A DNA stretch of 64,000 bases from contig GG745366.1 in the NCBI GenBank assembly GCA_000151295.1, positions 65,136 through 129,135 of the forward strand, written 5' to 3'. Positions 1 to 12,063 of the stretch are shown here, piece by piece. Every line of letters starts with the position of its first letter. The first letter of the stretch is position 1. The stretch is from Allomyces macrogynus ATCC 38327 (taxonomy: Eukaryota; Blastocladiomycota; Blastocladiomycetes; Blastocladiales; Blastocladiaceae). Below the pieces are notes generated by a model. It was not told where the DNA came from. It did not search any database and saw nothing but the letters and a program-made list of their open reading frames with translations. The translations under genes were made by a program, and so were the position numbers.

Positions 1-1013
1 CTTGCGGTGGAGATGGACAGTTGCTGCTGCTCGTCGTTGGTGATCGCTGTTGCTGTCGATGTTTGCCGAGTGATGTACAGAGGAGGACATGGGCCCTCGC
101 GCGGGTCGACGGGCGTGCTGGTCGTAAATACTGTCGAGCGAGGGCACGGCGGGGAGCGGCGCGCGCGGTGGGTTGCTTCGCCAAGATCCCCTGCCGCCCT
201 GCACGAGCACAGCCAAAGTCAGGCCAAGGACGCGCCGTGATCAAGGTTTTTGTGGAGCGGTGCGGTGAAGTGCGGCCGCGCCTCAACGCGCCGCCGCCAA
301 GCGCACCACCCACGCGCGGCGCGCCGCAACTGGGACGCGAGGCGCGCTGATCCCTTGCCTGATCTGGCCGCCGCCTCGGCCCGCATGTCGTCCAAGGGCC
401 TGCTTGCTTGGCACCGGCTCGCCGATCATGAACTGCCGCTCCTGTGGGAGCGCATGCCATGCGCATGACGCCGCGCCCCCCCGCGCCATCAGTCGCGCGC
501 GTTGCGTCGGCGTCCCTGTCCCCGTCCCCGTCCCCGTGCATGCTGGCGCCGATCGCAAGCCGGTACCCTGTCCACCCGATGCCGATGTGCCGCGTGCTCT
601 CTCAACGGTTCTCGAGGCGCTCATTCCGCTCAAGCTGATGCAAGCGGCGCCTTCTCTCATTGGATCCCGAGGTGCGCGCAACGCATCGGAACCGACCCGA
701 CGGCCAGTGCCGTCATGCTTGCGCAAGTTCCCCGCGAGGTCTGGTCCGGTGTCGAGTGCTCTGCCCTCCCCACCGCACGCGCGCGCGACGAGAGACAAGC
801 AAGTGCAACGCTTCGTCGTTCTCGACGCGCGCGAAACCTCTCTGGAGCTGACACGATGGCAGACGCAGTCGTTGCTGCACGACGCGCGAGCCATCCGTTT
901 CCCCGTCTGGTGCTCTGTCTTCTCCACCGCACGCGCGCATTATGGACTGGACAAAACGTGTCATTTCTTGGGCACAGACCGAGACTACCGGCCTCCACTC
1001 AGCTCAGCTTAGC
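1..1013. other. Left-edge region without a supported gene
   Basis: About 1 kb of GC-rich sequence. Several overlapping open frames exist on both strands, but none shows a recognisable domain or plausible protein composition, and they overlap each other as expected for GC-rich DNA. Small features seen are a run of TCCCCG-like hexamers near 510-540 and two imperfect copies of a CCACCGCACGCGCGC block (near 770 and 925). It is probably the 3' flank of the minus-strand HECT gene plus intergenic DNA. Confidence 0.5.
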
Positions 1014-1026
1014 TCAGCTCAGCTCG
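998..1026. repeat. AGCTC pentamer repeat over the HECT stop codon
   Basis: About five and a half copies of the pentamer AGCTC, with one C-to-T variant. On the minus strand the repeat begins in the last codons of the HECT gene (Phe-Glu-Leu-Ser-stop) and continues into the 3' UTR. Confidence 0.8.
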
Positions 1027-4000
1027 AACCCGGCGCCCGACCGGATCGAGTAGAGCAGCTTGCTATTTGGCGCATGGGAGGGACGCGCGTTAGCTTGTCG
1101 ATTCTCGTCCACCCGAAACCACAACCGAAGAAAAAAATGAGCGTACGCCTCCATCACCCGGCGCGACCGGTACGCCGGCAACTTGAGCAGGTTCACGCTA
1201 GAGAGCCAACACGTTGGGTCAGCGGCACCGCAAAGCTCAGCATCCGTCAAACGTACCACGTCGAGCTTGTCGGCAGCCTTTCCTGATCATCGCCCGCGTG
1301 CCGAATACACAGCGCCGGCTGCAATTCCTTGAACCCGAGCAGCGGCGCGCGCGTACAACTCGTAATGAACCGCAACAACCGGCGGCGGTCCTCGGGTCCC
1401 ATCCTTTCGACGACCGCCCAGAAATCCAGGATCACCGGGTGCGAATCGGCGTACCCGCCCGTGTACTGCGTGTGCGAGCGCATGTCGGCCACGTCGAGAT
1501 CGGCGCGTGCGCCGGAAATCAGCGTCGCTAACAAGCCGGCAGAATGCGTCAGCACTCCAACGTGGATGGGGCAACACAAACACAGCGAGATCGTACTCAG
1601 CTCGGCCTGGCTGAACATGCGCAGCCATTCGGGCTGCACGAGGCTCTTGAGCCCGTCCATGAACGCCATGGTCTGCCGGTGAATCAGCACGTTGAGCTTG
1701 TAGTTGGCGACGAGGTACATGTACTTGATGCGGTTGTCCTTGGTCACGGGCACGTCGCGGCCGCCCGGGATCAGGTCGACCGTGTGTGTTTGCCCTTGCT
1801 CTACACATGTCAACGACGTGGTTAGCATCACCGCGCCGGATACATGCGGTAGAGAAGAGAGGACGCGAACCGTCGTAGGTGATCGTGAAATCGAGCGCCA
1901 AATCCGCCACGTCGCTGCCATAATTCTTCAAGAACATCAGGTGCTTGTAGAGTTCCGGGTCCATGGACGGCATGTCGTCGACTACACACAATACAAACTC
2001 GTCAGTGTCCCACCCACCCGCCAATCCCTCCATTTCGCAACGTCCGTACCAAAATTGCGCATGCCGAGCCACTTGTTGATAAAGAACGGCGCAAACGTGG
2101 CCTCCACCAAAATGCCGTCGTAGAGCACTTTGCCAATCACGCGCCCGAGAAACTCGTACATGGGCAGCTTCGTGCGCCCGTGTACGCTCGGATACAGCTC
2201 CTGCTCCGGGTTGCGGTCGAACAGGCCCATTTTCGGATCGAACGCCTCGTTGGCGAGCCTAGGTCGAGACTCGTCTCGCGGTGAGTGAAAGGGCGAGGGC
2301 GGTTTCGCAGCACGACGCGGGGTCGACGTACATGGTGAAAAACTCCTTGAACACGCCACCGCCATCAATCCCGGCCTCTTCCATGCCGAGCTCGCTCAGA
2401 AACGAAATCGCGAGCCTGCCCTTGAGCCGCGACCCTACAAACCCCATCGTTAGTCCCTGCCACGCGAACCCCCCACCGCACTCGAGCCGAATACAAGGTA
2501 CCGAGCGGATGAATCTTGGCAAACCCGTCCTCAACCACATGATCCCGGCGCACCACGATCCGATGCTCGGGCGGGACATACACGCCCTCCGCGATCCCCA
2601 TCGCCATCCGGTCCCGGGCCACATACTCGCGGAACAGCCGCACGCGGTCCTCGAACGGGAACAGGAACGGCAAATCGCGCAGGAGCCGGTGCCGCGGAGA
2701 CAAGTTGGCGCGAATCCGCGCCTCTTTCCGCGCGGCCGCGCCGCCATCCCCTTCCTCATCGTCCGAATCAATATCCTCGTCGTCCTCGTCAATGTTCATG
2801 ACGTCCGGCGGCATTTCAGCGACCGCTTGCCGAATAAACGCGCCCGTATCGAGTCCCGCGAGCCACCAGTAGTCGCGCGAGGGAGCGAAGGCGCGCCGCG
2901 CGTCTCGCGCAAAAAGGTGTTGCAGCAGCGCAACCCCACCTTCGAGTAACCGCGCGGGGACCGGTTGGAGCGAGTGGTGGATGGCGTTGAAGCACAGCCA
3001 TTTCAGGAACTGCGCGAGGTGGAGAAGCGAGTCGCGCGCGATCCACCGGAACTCGTAGAATTCGTCGTCGCCGCACGACGCGTAGAGCCGGTGCAGGAAG
3101 TCGACGAGGACGGTGAGCGCGCTGACGAGCGCGGGGTGTGCGGAGACGAGGTCGTTCACAGCCCAGGGAGCGCTGCCGGCGGCCAGGGCGCCCGTGGGGA
3201 CCGGGAGCGTGCCTTCAGGGAAGACGTGCGTGAAGAGTCGCGTAACGAGACCGGTGCGCCGCAGGAGCATGAATGGGGACCGGTTGAGCGGCAAGTGCGG
3301 GAGAAGCGGCGCAAAGACGGTGCAGAAAAGGGACAAGTCGACGGCGGACATGGCGTCGAAGAGTTGTGCGGCGTGCTGCGTGTCGAGGAGCCGGTGGAGG
3401 AGGGCGGTGTCGCGTTCAAGGTCTGGTAACCGCGTGAACGCGACCATGATGGTCTGCAGGTACCGGCGCACAAAGTCGATGTGGCCCTGCGTAAGCAGCA
3501 CTGAAGACAGGTCGAGCAGGTTGCATACGATGCGCGACGCAGTGGACGTGTCGGCGATTTGCGCCCAGAGCGCGGTTGACGGGTCGCCGAGGAGCTGGTG
3601 CACAGTGTCGGCGGGGAACGATTGCCTGAGCACAGCCTGCGCGGGCGGGGCGAATCGGGACGCGAGATCGGGTACCGCGAGCAGGTGGAGACTGGCCAAG
3701 GACGGGTCGGTTGCCACGGCACCGCACACAAACTGGGCCAGTGGCTCACCTCCAGCACCGGTGTCGAGCGTGGCGAGGAACTGCACGGCGAGTTGATGCG
3801 TGCGAACGGTGCCGTACACGGCTCTTGGCGCAACCTCGCCCACGGTCAGCGTGAACCGCAATAGACTGTCACGATCTGCATCGCTCAGGACCGGCAAGCT
3901 ACAGATTGCGCCAGCTCGTGAGTCGAACACCCTCCTCTTCACCTACCACGTCACGGCCAACATCACACACCTCTTGAACGCGCATCGGCCAAATCGCGAC

Positions 4001-4488
4001 ACAACGCCCGGACACTGCGCGAGCGTCGGGACCGCATCGTCTGGCACACACGGCAACGGCGGATCCACAAAGTTCACGAGCCTGGTCGCATCTCCGCACG
4101 TCACGTCAAAGAAGAACACGAGCAGCCGCATCATCTCGACCCACTCCTCGCCAGTCGCGCCCGCGATCCCGGAACTCCACGCGAAATCCCAGATGGCCCG
4201 TTGGTGCGCACGCCATTCGGTGCGAAGCCGGTGGTTGCGGTAGACGCTCTGGAGAGCCACCAGTCAGGTCAGTCGTTGCACGAACAGCTCGACGCGACTC
4301 GTGTGTGGAAAAGCTGCACCGACTTGGATTTTGGTAGCGCCATCTTGGCGCCTGCGGTTCTCCTCGCGCAAACGGCGCTCCTCGTGCGCCTGACGCAAGA
4401 TGGCGGCGCGGTCCTTGGGCGCGTGCGCGGCACTGCGGCCGCCGAGGTTGATCGTGCGCTTGCTGCGGAACTGGCCGTCGAAAAACAT
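1014..4488 (-). CDS. HUL5: HECT-type E3 ubiquitin ligase, HUL5/UBE3C family
   Basis: This is a multi-exon ubiquitin-protein ligase of the UBE3C/Hul5 family, which extends ubiquitin chains on proteasome-bound and misfolded proteins (family knowledge). The N-terminus fits the family: a short leader MFFDGQFRSK, then LGGRSAA and a charged Arg/Glu-rich helix (HEERRLREENRRRQ) with an IQ-like segment continued in the next exon (from about 4256). A long alpha-helical middle (about 3942-2600) leads into the HECT domain: LKGRLAISFLSELGMEEAG, GGVFKEFFT, FLGRVIGKVLYDGILVEATF, then HTQYTGGY. The C-terminus ends with the typical AGFELS-stop. The catalytic Cys of LPTSST-C is encoded by TG at 1258-1257 plus C at 1197, split by a 59-nt intron (1198-1256, GTACGT...CTAG). 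A last intron is 1063-1146. Other introns lie near 4300, 3950, 2470, 2270, 2020, 1820 and 1560, with edges approximate. Start chosen at 4488 because the family N-terminus begins there. Confidence 0.9.
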
Positions 4489-4877
4489 GGCTGGTCGACG
4501 CGATTGCTGGCGGATCTACGGCGCGGTTGGCCGCGCAGGGGCTGCCTCTGGTCCGGAGAGTTGCAGCTGATGCTCGCGTCGGCGCGTTGGCTGTTGTCGC
4601 TGGCCAGAAATCGTCGACGATATCGTCGTCGGCAGGGAAGACCTGTGCACCAGAACGAGACCGTCATTCTCACGTGAACCGAGCAGATCGCGTTGTCTAT
4701 TGGGGCGGGACCTCTTTGCTGAAGGACCAACCAATGACGACAAAGAAAGCAAGATGAGCAGAAAAACGATGCTTTCTTTCTGAACAGACACACTACCAAC
4801 GACCTCGGGCCCGTGGCCGCCAACCAGCGCCGCACCGAGCCCCCCTCTCCTCCCCTGCCTTCCCAACCACACCCACT
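4489..4877. other. Intergenic region upstream of the HECT gene
   Basis: About 390 nt between the HECT start and the FOX2 stop, both on the minus strand. It must hold the HECT promoter and the FOX2 3' UTR. I see no convincing TATA box and no gene. Confidence 0.6.
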
Positions 4878-7800
4878 TTACATCTTGCTCTGCTTGCCTG
4901 CGCCCTTGAAAATCCCATCCAGCTTCATCGCCAGCATCATCTGGCCCTTGATCTTGAGCTTGCCCGTCTGGAACAGCTTCTGCCCGTTGGTCTTGCCCAT
5001 GGCCAGACTGACCAGGTCGTCGTCGCCAATCGCGATCGTTGCATCGGCCTTGCCCTTGGCCGCGCCGACACCGAGCGAACCCTCGCCGTTCTTCAAGTCC
5101 AGGTGCCACGTCTGAACGGCGCCCGCGCCGTTCTTCACGTCAAACTGGAACACGGCCTTGACCTTGCCGACCTGCGCGGTGCGCGCCGCCGACGTTTGCG
5201 AAGCCATCGACGCCGCGAGTTGCTGGAAGACGGCCGACGCCTTGAACCCGTCGACGATCACGCCCGACGTCTTGGGCGCCGCCGGGGCCGCAGCCGGAGC
5301 AACGGCAGCAGCAGCACCGCCGGCAATCTTGTGGAACTCGACGGCGGCGTTCGCGACAGCGACCACGTTGCGCTCGACGACCGTGACCTGGAACAGCACC
5401 TTGTTCCCCTCGCGCCACATGTCAGTGCGCAGCGTCTCGCCCGGGAACACGTGCTTGGCGAACCGGCCCTTGATCGACTTGACCGCCGCCGGGTCGCCGC
5501 CGGCGTAGTGGTTGTAGACGTGCTTGGCCGAGACGCCGAGCGTGCAGAGGCCGTGCAGGATCGGCACGTCGAACCCGCCCATGGCCGACATTTGCGGGTC
5601 AATGTGCAGCGGGTTCAAGTCGCCCGACAGGCGGTAGAGCGCGGCCTGGTCCTCGGTCGTCTTTTCCGTGACCGACGCGTCGGGCGCACGCTTCGGGATC
5701 ACGTTGGCCGCGGTCGCGGCACCACGGTCGGCGCCGTCCTTGCGCCCGCCCCACCCGCCAAGCCCGCGAATGAAGAGCGACCCTTCGTTGTAGCAGATTT
5801 CATTGCCCTGCGTGTCGGTCGTGGTGATGCCAATGGTCACGAGCGCGCCTTTGCCCTTGTCGAGAATATCGACAATCTTGGGCGTCGTCACAAACGTGCC
5901 GGACGTCGGGATCGGCTTCTTGAGCTCGAGGTACTGCTCGCCGTGCAACAGCATCATCGGGTTGAATTCCGGCAAGAAGTCGCCAAACGGCACGGCGTTC
6001 ATGGCGGCAAAGCCCGTGATGATCCCGTACGACGGCAGCGCATGGAACTGCTCCGAGTTCTCGTAGACCCACGGCAGGTCCTTGCGCGTCGCGCCCACGC
6101 CGAGCGCGTACAAGATCACGTCGCGCTCCGTGTAGGCAAACGACGACGACGGGAACGTGGCCTTGATCGCCTTCTCGACGTCGATCGGGACCGCCTGCTT
6201 CTTTCCACCCTTCTTGGCCTTGGCCGCGGCAGCAGCGTCCGCAGCCTCGGTGTTCTGAATGTTGGCGTAGAGCGTCTGGAACGACTCGGCGGCCGACGTC
6301 GGGTAGGTCGCGCGGCCGTCGTCAAAGTTGGTGATGGCGCCCCACTGCGCGGCAATCGCCTCGGGGGTCAGCGGCTTGTTGTGCGGGAACCCGAACCCGC
6401 CCGACCGCTGCCAGCGGACGGCGGCGGCCCAGCCGGACCCGCACTCGAAGATGCCGCCCGAGCACGAGTTGGACTCGTGCGCGAGGAACGCGACGAGCGG
6501 AGCAACGTATTCGGGCTTGAGCGCCTCGACCATTTCCGGCGGCAGGACCGTAGCCGTCATGCGCGTACCAGCGTTGGGCGCGATCGTGTTGACGAGAATG
6601 TTGTTCTTCTTCCCCTCGAGCGCGAGCGTCGACGAGAGACCGACAATACCCGCCTTGGCCGCCGAGTAGTTGGTCTGGCCAAAGTTGCCGTAGAGACCGA
6701 CGGCCGACGACGTGTTGATGATACGGCCGTACTTGTTCTTCACCATGTGCGGCCACGCGGCCTTGATGATCTTGTAGGACGCGCGCAAGTGAATGCGGTG
6801 AATCAAGTCCCAGTCGGCGTCGGTCAGGCGCGTAAACGACTTGTCGCGCAGGATGCCAGCATTGTTGACAATCACGTCGATGCGGCCAAACGCCTTGATC
6901 GCCGTGTCGACCACCTTGTCGCCGTCCTCGACCGAGTCGTAGTTGGCGACGGCGGTCCCGCCGGCCTGGCGAATCTCCTCAACGACGACATCGGCCGCCT
7001 TGGCGTCGGAACCGGACCCCGTCGTCGAGACACCGAGATCGTTCACAACCACCTTGGCGCCGAGCTTGGCAAACTGGTGCGCGTAGGCGCGGCCAATACC
7101 GGCACCCGCGCCCGTGACAAGCACGACCTTGCCATCAAACCGCAATTGCGGCTCCGGGTTCGGGTTCGAGGGCAGCGCCTTGGCGCGCTCAAGCAGGGCC
7201 ATCCAATCCGTCTCCATGATCGACGACGGGTACTGCGGCTGGCTGAAATCAATGATCTCCGGGAACTTGGCGCCGACCGAGGTGGGCGTGAAGGACGCGT
7301 CGGCCTTGAAGACGGCGCCGTGCGACCGCTCGCGACGCAGTTTGGCGACAAACCCGGCCCCAACCTCAAACAGACCACCGTTCTCGGTCGTCGACTCGTG
7401 CGTCAGGTAACCGACCAGGGGCGCGACAAACTCGGGCTTGAGCGCCTCGAGCACTTCGGGCGGCATCACCGTCGCCGTCATGCGCGACGCGGCGATCGGC
7501 GCAATCACGTTCGTGTGAATGTTGTTCTTGGCGCCCTCGCGGGCCAGCGACATGCCGAACCCGTGCAGCGCCAGCTTGGCCGCCGAGTAGTTGGCCTGGC
7601 CGAAATTGCCGTAAATGCCGGCCGCCGACGCGGTCATGATGATGCGGCCGTACTTTTGCTTCTGCATGTGCGGCCACGCCGCTTTCGTGACCTTGTAGGA
7701 GCCGCGCACGTGCACGCGGTGCACGAGGTCCCAGTCGTCGTCGGTCATGCGCGCGAAACCCTTGTCGCGCAGGATGCCGGCATTGTTGATGACAATGTCG

Positions 7801-8156
7801 ACGCGGCCAAACGCCTTGAGCGCCGTCTCGACAATGGCTTCGCCGTCCTCGACCGAGTTGTAGTTGGCGACGGCCTTGCCGCCGGCCTTGCGGATCTCGT
7901 CGACGACCACGTCAGCCGCCTTGGTGTCGGCGCCCGAGCCCGTCGTGGAGCCGCCCAGGTCGTTGACAACGACCGAGGCGCCGCGCGAGGCAAAGTAGTG
8001 CGCGTAGACGCGGCCGATGCCTAGTGTTGTCCGTGAAATCGCGGCGCGTCAGTTGGTGCTCATTGGGCTGGCCGTGTCAATCGTGGAGCGCAGCGTACCG
8101 CCGCCGGCGCCCGTCACAATCGCGACGCGGTTGTCGTAGCGGAGCTGGTCGGTCAT
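4878..8156 (-). CDS. FOX2: Peroxisomal multifunctional beta-oxidation enzyme (FOX2/MFE-2) with SCP2 tail
   Basis: Two exons, 8099-8156 and 4878-8020, with a 78-nt intron (GTACGC...CTAG), give about 1066 aa. The junction rebuilds the Rossmann motif TGAGGGIGR. Domains in order: SDR dehydrogenase A (about residues 1-230, catalytic Tyr164-x3-Lys168 in NYSAAKLA), SDR dehydrogenase B (about 310-540, TGAGAGIGR and NYSAAKAG), a MaoC-type enoyl-CoA hydratase 2 (about 640-900; signature YRLSGDLNPLHIDP carries the Asp and His) and an SCP2 sterol-carrier domain (about 940-1060). It ends in Ser-Lys-Met-stop, a PTS1 variant. The protein should catalyse hydration and D-specific 3-hydroxyacyl-CoA dehydrogenation in peroxisomal beta-oxidation. 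Ascomycete Fox2 has two dehydrogenases and no SCP2, and the animal enzyme has one dehydrogenase plus SCP2; this one has both features. Confidence 0.96.
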
Positions 8157-8498
8157 GGTTGCGGGGATGAGAAAGCAGTGCCGGGGCGCGGGGGCTCGCG
8201 CGCTTTTGTACTCTGGCGGTTCAGCCTTGCCGGGTCGGATCCACGCCGACACCGACGACAAATTCATGGCCGGCCGAACCGAAACAGACACCAGAAAACC
8301 AGAAAACCAGACAAAACGCGATCAAGAACGCGGTCGCCGCGCCACAGGAACGCGTCCGGCTCAATGCCACGTGATGCTCACATCACCGTTTCTCACTGAC
8401 GTCGAGCTGCTTTCGCCTGCTTCGCCCAGGCGGGGAGCCTGAAAGTGCAGGTTCGCTGGACTACAGACAATGACCATCAAAATGCTTTCATTTACAGC
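8157..8498. other. Intergenic region upstream of FOX2
   Basis: About 340 nt between the FOX2 start and the stop of the next minus-strand gene. No gene or clear core promoter element is visible. Confidence 0.6.
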
Positions 8499-11400
8499 TC
8501 ATAACTCGTCGTCGCTCACAGCTGCGGGAGCGACCTTGGCCCGCTTTGGTGACACGAGCACGGCCGAGACTGCGGGCGTCTCGTCGACCGCCGGTTTGCC
8601 CATCGCCGCTGGATCCGTCGTGCGCCACGCAAGCGTGGCCTCGGGCGACGGCGACTTGGCCGCGGGTGGCGGTGGCGGCACTGTTGCGGCCGCGTCCTCG
8701 GGCGACTCGGACGGTGGTGGTGGTGGATCGGCCATCTCCACGTCGGTCGTCGGCTGCGTCACGTCAGTTGCAAGAGAGGTTTCCGCCACCGGTGACGGCT
8801 CCGCGGCCTCAGCCTCGCCGGTCGCCGTCGCCGTGTCCCCGCTCTTCGGCGCGCGCGGCCTTCTTGCCCTTCTTCTTGCTCGCCTTCTTGCTCTTCTTGC
8901 CCTTCTTTCTTGGCCGGCGGCTCGGCCGCGGCTGCGTCCGGGACTACGGCCGCCGCCTCGGGCACGGGCACCGGCTCTGGCGGAACCGCCGCGGGGCCAG
9001 CCGTCGGCTCCACGTCCACCAACCCCGCGTCCACCGCGACCGCGAGCGCCGGCACAAGGACGCCCATCCCGACCAACGCCGTGACCGGGACCCCGTCGGG
9101 CCGCGGCTCAAACGTGTTCGGCACCTGGAACGGCGGTCCTTGCCACTTGAACGGCCGCAGGACGGGGACGGGCTCCAATCTGCACTTCTCGTCGCGCACA
9201 TCGAGATGGCACGGCACGTCGTCGGCCGTCACGTTCTGCAAAAGATACACGTTCGACTCATCGCGTTTCACGACCAGCATGAACTCGGGCAACGGCTGGA
9301 CGGCGGCGCACTTGGCGGTCGCGCGGTCGTGGATCGACGCGATGAGACGCGTGACGAACGCGAGGATCGCCGTGGGCGGCGGCATTCCCATCGCATCATC
9401 GGCGCCGGCGGCGTCCTGCGCGGCAGCCGTGGCCGAAATCCCCGCGTGCGTCAGGAACTCGACATTCGCAACGCGCCCGGAGAACGGGTGCACGCGCGCG
9501 ACTCTGATCTCGCCCTCCGGCACATTCCCTCCCGCGCCGCGCGGGACAGCGCGCACGACCGACTTCATCCAGATCCCGGCCAGGTCGCGCGCATGCAATT
9601 CCTCGACGCCGATATCCGGCGCGACTTCGACGTGCGCCTTGACGCGCATGCCCGAGTCCGGGTCGTCCACGCGCGACCGCACCATGACCCGCAATCCGGA
9701 CTGCGCCTGCCACAACGTGTACTCGGTGGTCTCTGGCAAGTCCCCCACCGCCACGTGACCGGGGTACTCGTGCCGGCGTGCCGACTCGCGCATCGCCGCG
9801 GTAAAGTACTTGGCGTTGACGTCGCGCGGCGTGACGGTGTCGGGCGGCAATGGTTTATCGATACAGACGGCGCCGTCGGGCCGGACGCTGACGGGGATGT
9901 GCAGTGGGTGGTGCGTGGTGCCGGTGCGGAGCAGGTCGACTGCGAGCGCCGCGAGCCGCGAGAGGGTGCCGGACGAAACGACGACGTGCACCGGGTGCGC
10001 GCGGTGGACGAGCTCCGCGACGTGCGTGTCGCGCGAGACCATCGGGAAACACGCGCGTTCGAGGAAGTGCGGCAGGTCGTGATGCAGGGACACGTCGGTG
10101 GTGCGGAACAGACCAATGTCTACGCGTTCCGTGCCGGTCGCCGCGCGCAGCATTTCCTGGAACCGGAGGACCGGCGCTGTGGAATCTAACGCGGCGCCGT
10201 CGAGCGGGTTCCACGAATCGGTGGAGGCGTAGCGCGGCTACATGGAGACAGTAGTAACGTCAATTCCGTCGTTGCGACCGCGGATCCAGAGTCGATAAGT
10301 ACGGACCTTGTAGACGCGCCGGCGCTTGTGCTGCAAATGCATGTACCGCATGATCTTGGTCTCCGCGTTGCCCGAGACGGCCACGTACCGGTCCGACATG
10401 AGCGCGAGCGACTGCATCGCTTGCTCGCGGTAGAGCTGCTGCTCGTGCTTGACGACGGGCCGCATCCGGTCGAGCTCGGCCTGCTCGCTTTCCGACAGCG
10501 GTGTGGCCGGATCCTAGAATTCGAGCACCGTCAGATCCCAAACACAAATGGCCAAACCAAGTTGCAAACACCGTACCTTGGCCTTGGCCAACAACGTCAT
10601 GTAACGCATGTGCTCGGCCGCCGTGAACACCGACACAGGCCCAATCGCCGCCGCTTGCGGCACTGGAGGTGGCGGCGCGACCGGCGCCGGGACACTGGGC
10701 ACGACAGACCCGGCCGGGAGAACCGTGGGCGGGACGAATCCTGGCGCGATCGGTGGGAGCGCAGTCGGCGCAACGAACCCGGCCTGGGCTGGCGCACTGG
10801 GAGCGACGAACCCTGCCGGTGCGGGTAACGCTTGCAACGGCGGCGTCGTGCCATTCGCCATGGCCTGCGTGGGCATCACAAACTCCGCTGGCCCAGCGGG
10901 CGGAAGTGGCCCCATTACCGGCGCGCCGGGCATCACAAACGCCGCGGGCCCAGCGGGCGGGAGTAACTGGACCTGCGCCGGCACAGCCCTGACCGTCGGC
11001 GACGTAACAGGCGACTGCACTACGTGCGGCGGCGACACGACCGCGCGGCTCTCGTTGGGCAACCGCGCGGTCGGCGATCCCGACGCTGCCGCCACCGGCG
11101 CGCCGGCCATCGCCGCCGCCATCGCGACCGCCAAATCCCCCGTCATCGGCGGTGCCGGTGCGGATAGCGGTGGGGACAGGATCTCCGGGCTCATCGACCG
11201 CGTCCGCGGCGGCGATTGCGCGGTACGCGCAGGTGGCAGTGGGGGTGGTGCGCGGCGCGGATCGGTCGGGCGCGGATCCACGGGAGTGGGGGTGGAGGTG
11301 GGCGCCGAGGGCGCGCGCATGGCGGGTACGGGGATCGCGGATGTCGGCATCCGAGTGGCGGTGAGCGCGACGGTCCATGGCGGGTCTGGCGCGGACGCCA

Positions 11401-11801
11401 TGGCGGCAGCGTTCCGCGCGCGGGAATTTGGTGCGAGGAACGGGGCGAGGTTGGCCGGGCGCGTCGGGACGAACGCGGCGAGGTGCGAATGGGCGGTGTA
11501 GTCGGCGGCGGTCAGGAACGGGCCGGGCGCATCGTCGGGGTCGTCGACGTCCATGCTGCATGGAGATAGTTGTGATCAATTTGGGGTAAGAAGACGTGTG
11601 GGCGGCAGCATGAGCGTACCCATCCAGTTCGTCGTCGTCGACGATGCGGAACAGGTCCGCAAGAGTCGCGTGGAATGGCGGCGCCGGCATGGGCGCGTCG
11701 GGTACGGGCGTGGTGAATACAGCCATGGCGGCAGTCACGTCGGCGCGCGTGTCGGTGGCGGTGCGGCGGCGTGGTTTGGCCGGGCGGGCGGTGGAGGTCA
11801 T
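8499..11801 (-). CDS. ICE2/NARG2-like protein (little elongation complex subunit 2 C-terminal domain)
   Basis: Multi-exon gene. Exon 1 starts at 11801 (MTSTARPAKPRRR). A Pro/Ala-rich exon (about 11554-10570) follows, with tandem degenerate FVAP/FVMP-type repeats. Then comes a helical stretch containing SVFTAAEHMRYMTLLAKAK and a basic segment HLQHKRRRVYK. A supported splice (GTCCGT near 10306 to an AG near 10222) joins that Lys to PRYASTDSWNPLDG and an uninterrupted frame down to about 8900. This C-terminal block (YTLWQAQSGLRVMVRSRVD, then GVEELHARDLAGIW, then QVPNTFEP) resembles the NARG2_C domain of ICE2, which works with ELL in snRNA transcription (family knowledge; the match is from memory). 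Near 8930-8870 one frame gives Glu/Gln-rich and the next a Lys-rich tail (KKGKKSKKASKKKGKK). The final segment, in a third frame, ends VSDDEL-stop at 8499. The C-terminal exon structure is therefore uncertain, or there is a frame error. Confidence 0.55.
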
Positions 11802-12063
11802 GGTCTCCTGGTGGTTGGGATCATCGGCTGTTCGGTTGGGTGTCGGCGCCGTGCTGTTGGGATATTGCCGCGTCGTGGAGTCGTGATCTGGCCAGTCTTC
11901 GCGGTCGAGGCCGGCGAGGTGGTGCAAGTCAGCTGCCGAGGCGATGCGTGCGGTGGAGCGTTGATGCGTGCCGTCACGCGACCTGTTGCACACAGCAACC
12001 ACCGCTTCCCCACACCGATCTCCCTCGCTCCGAGTCAGAGGCATCTCGAAACCGCAGCAATTT

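Noticed and set aside
5103..8024. A 973-codon plus-strand open frame opposite FOX2
   Set aside because: It is the antisense of a strongly biased GC-rich gene. Its translation is Arg/Leu/Val/Asp-rich without domains, while the minus strand encodes an unmistakable enzyme.
8546..10189. A 547-codon plus-strand frame opposite the ICE2-like gene
   Set aside because: Arg-rich shadow of the minus-strand coding sequence; no domain or start context.
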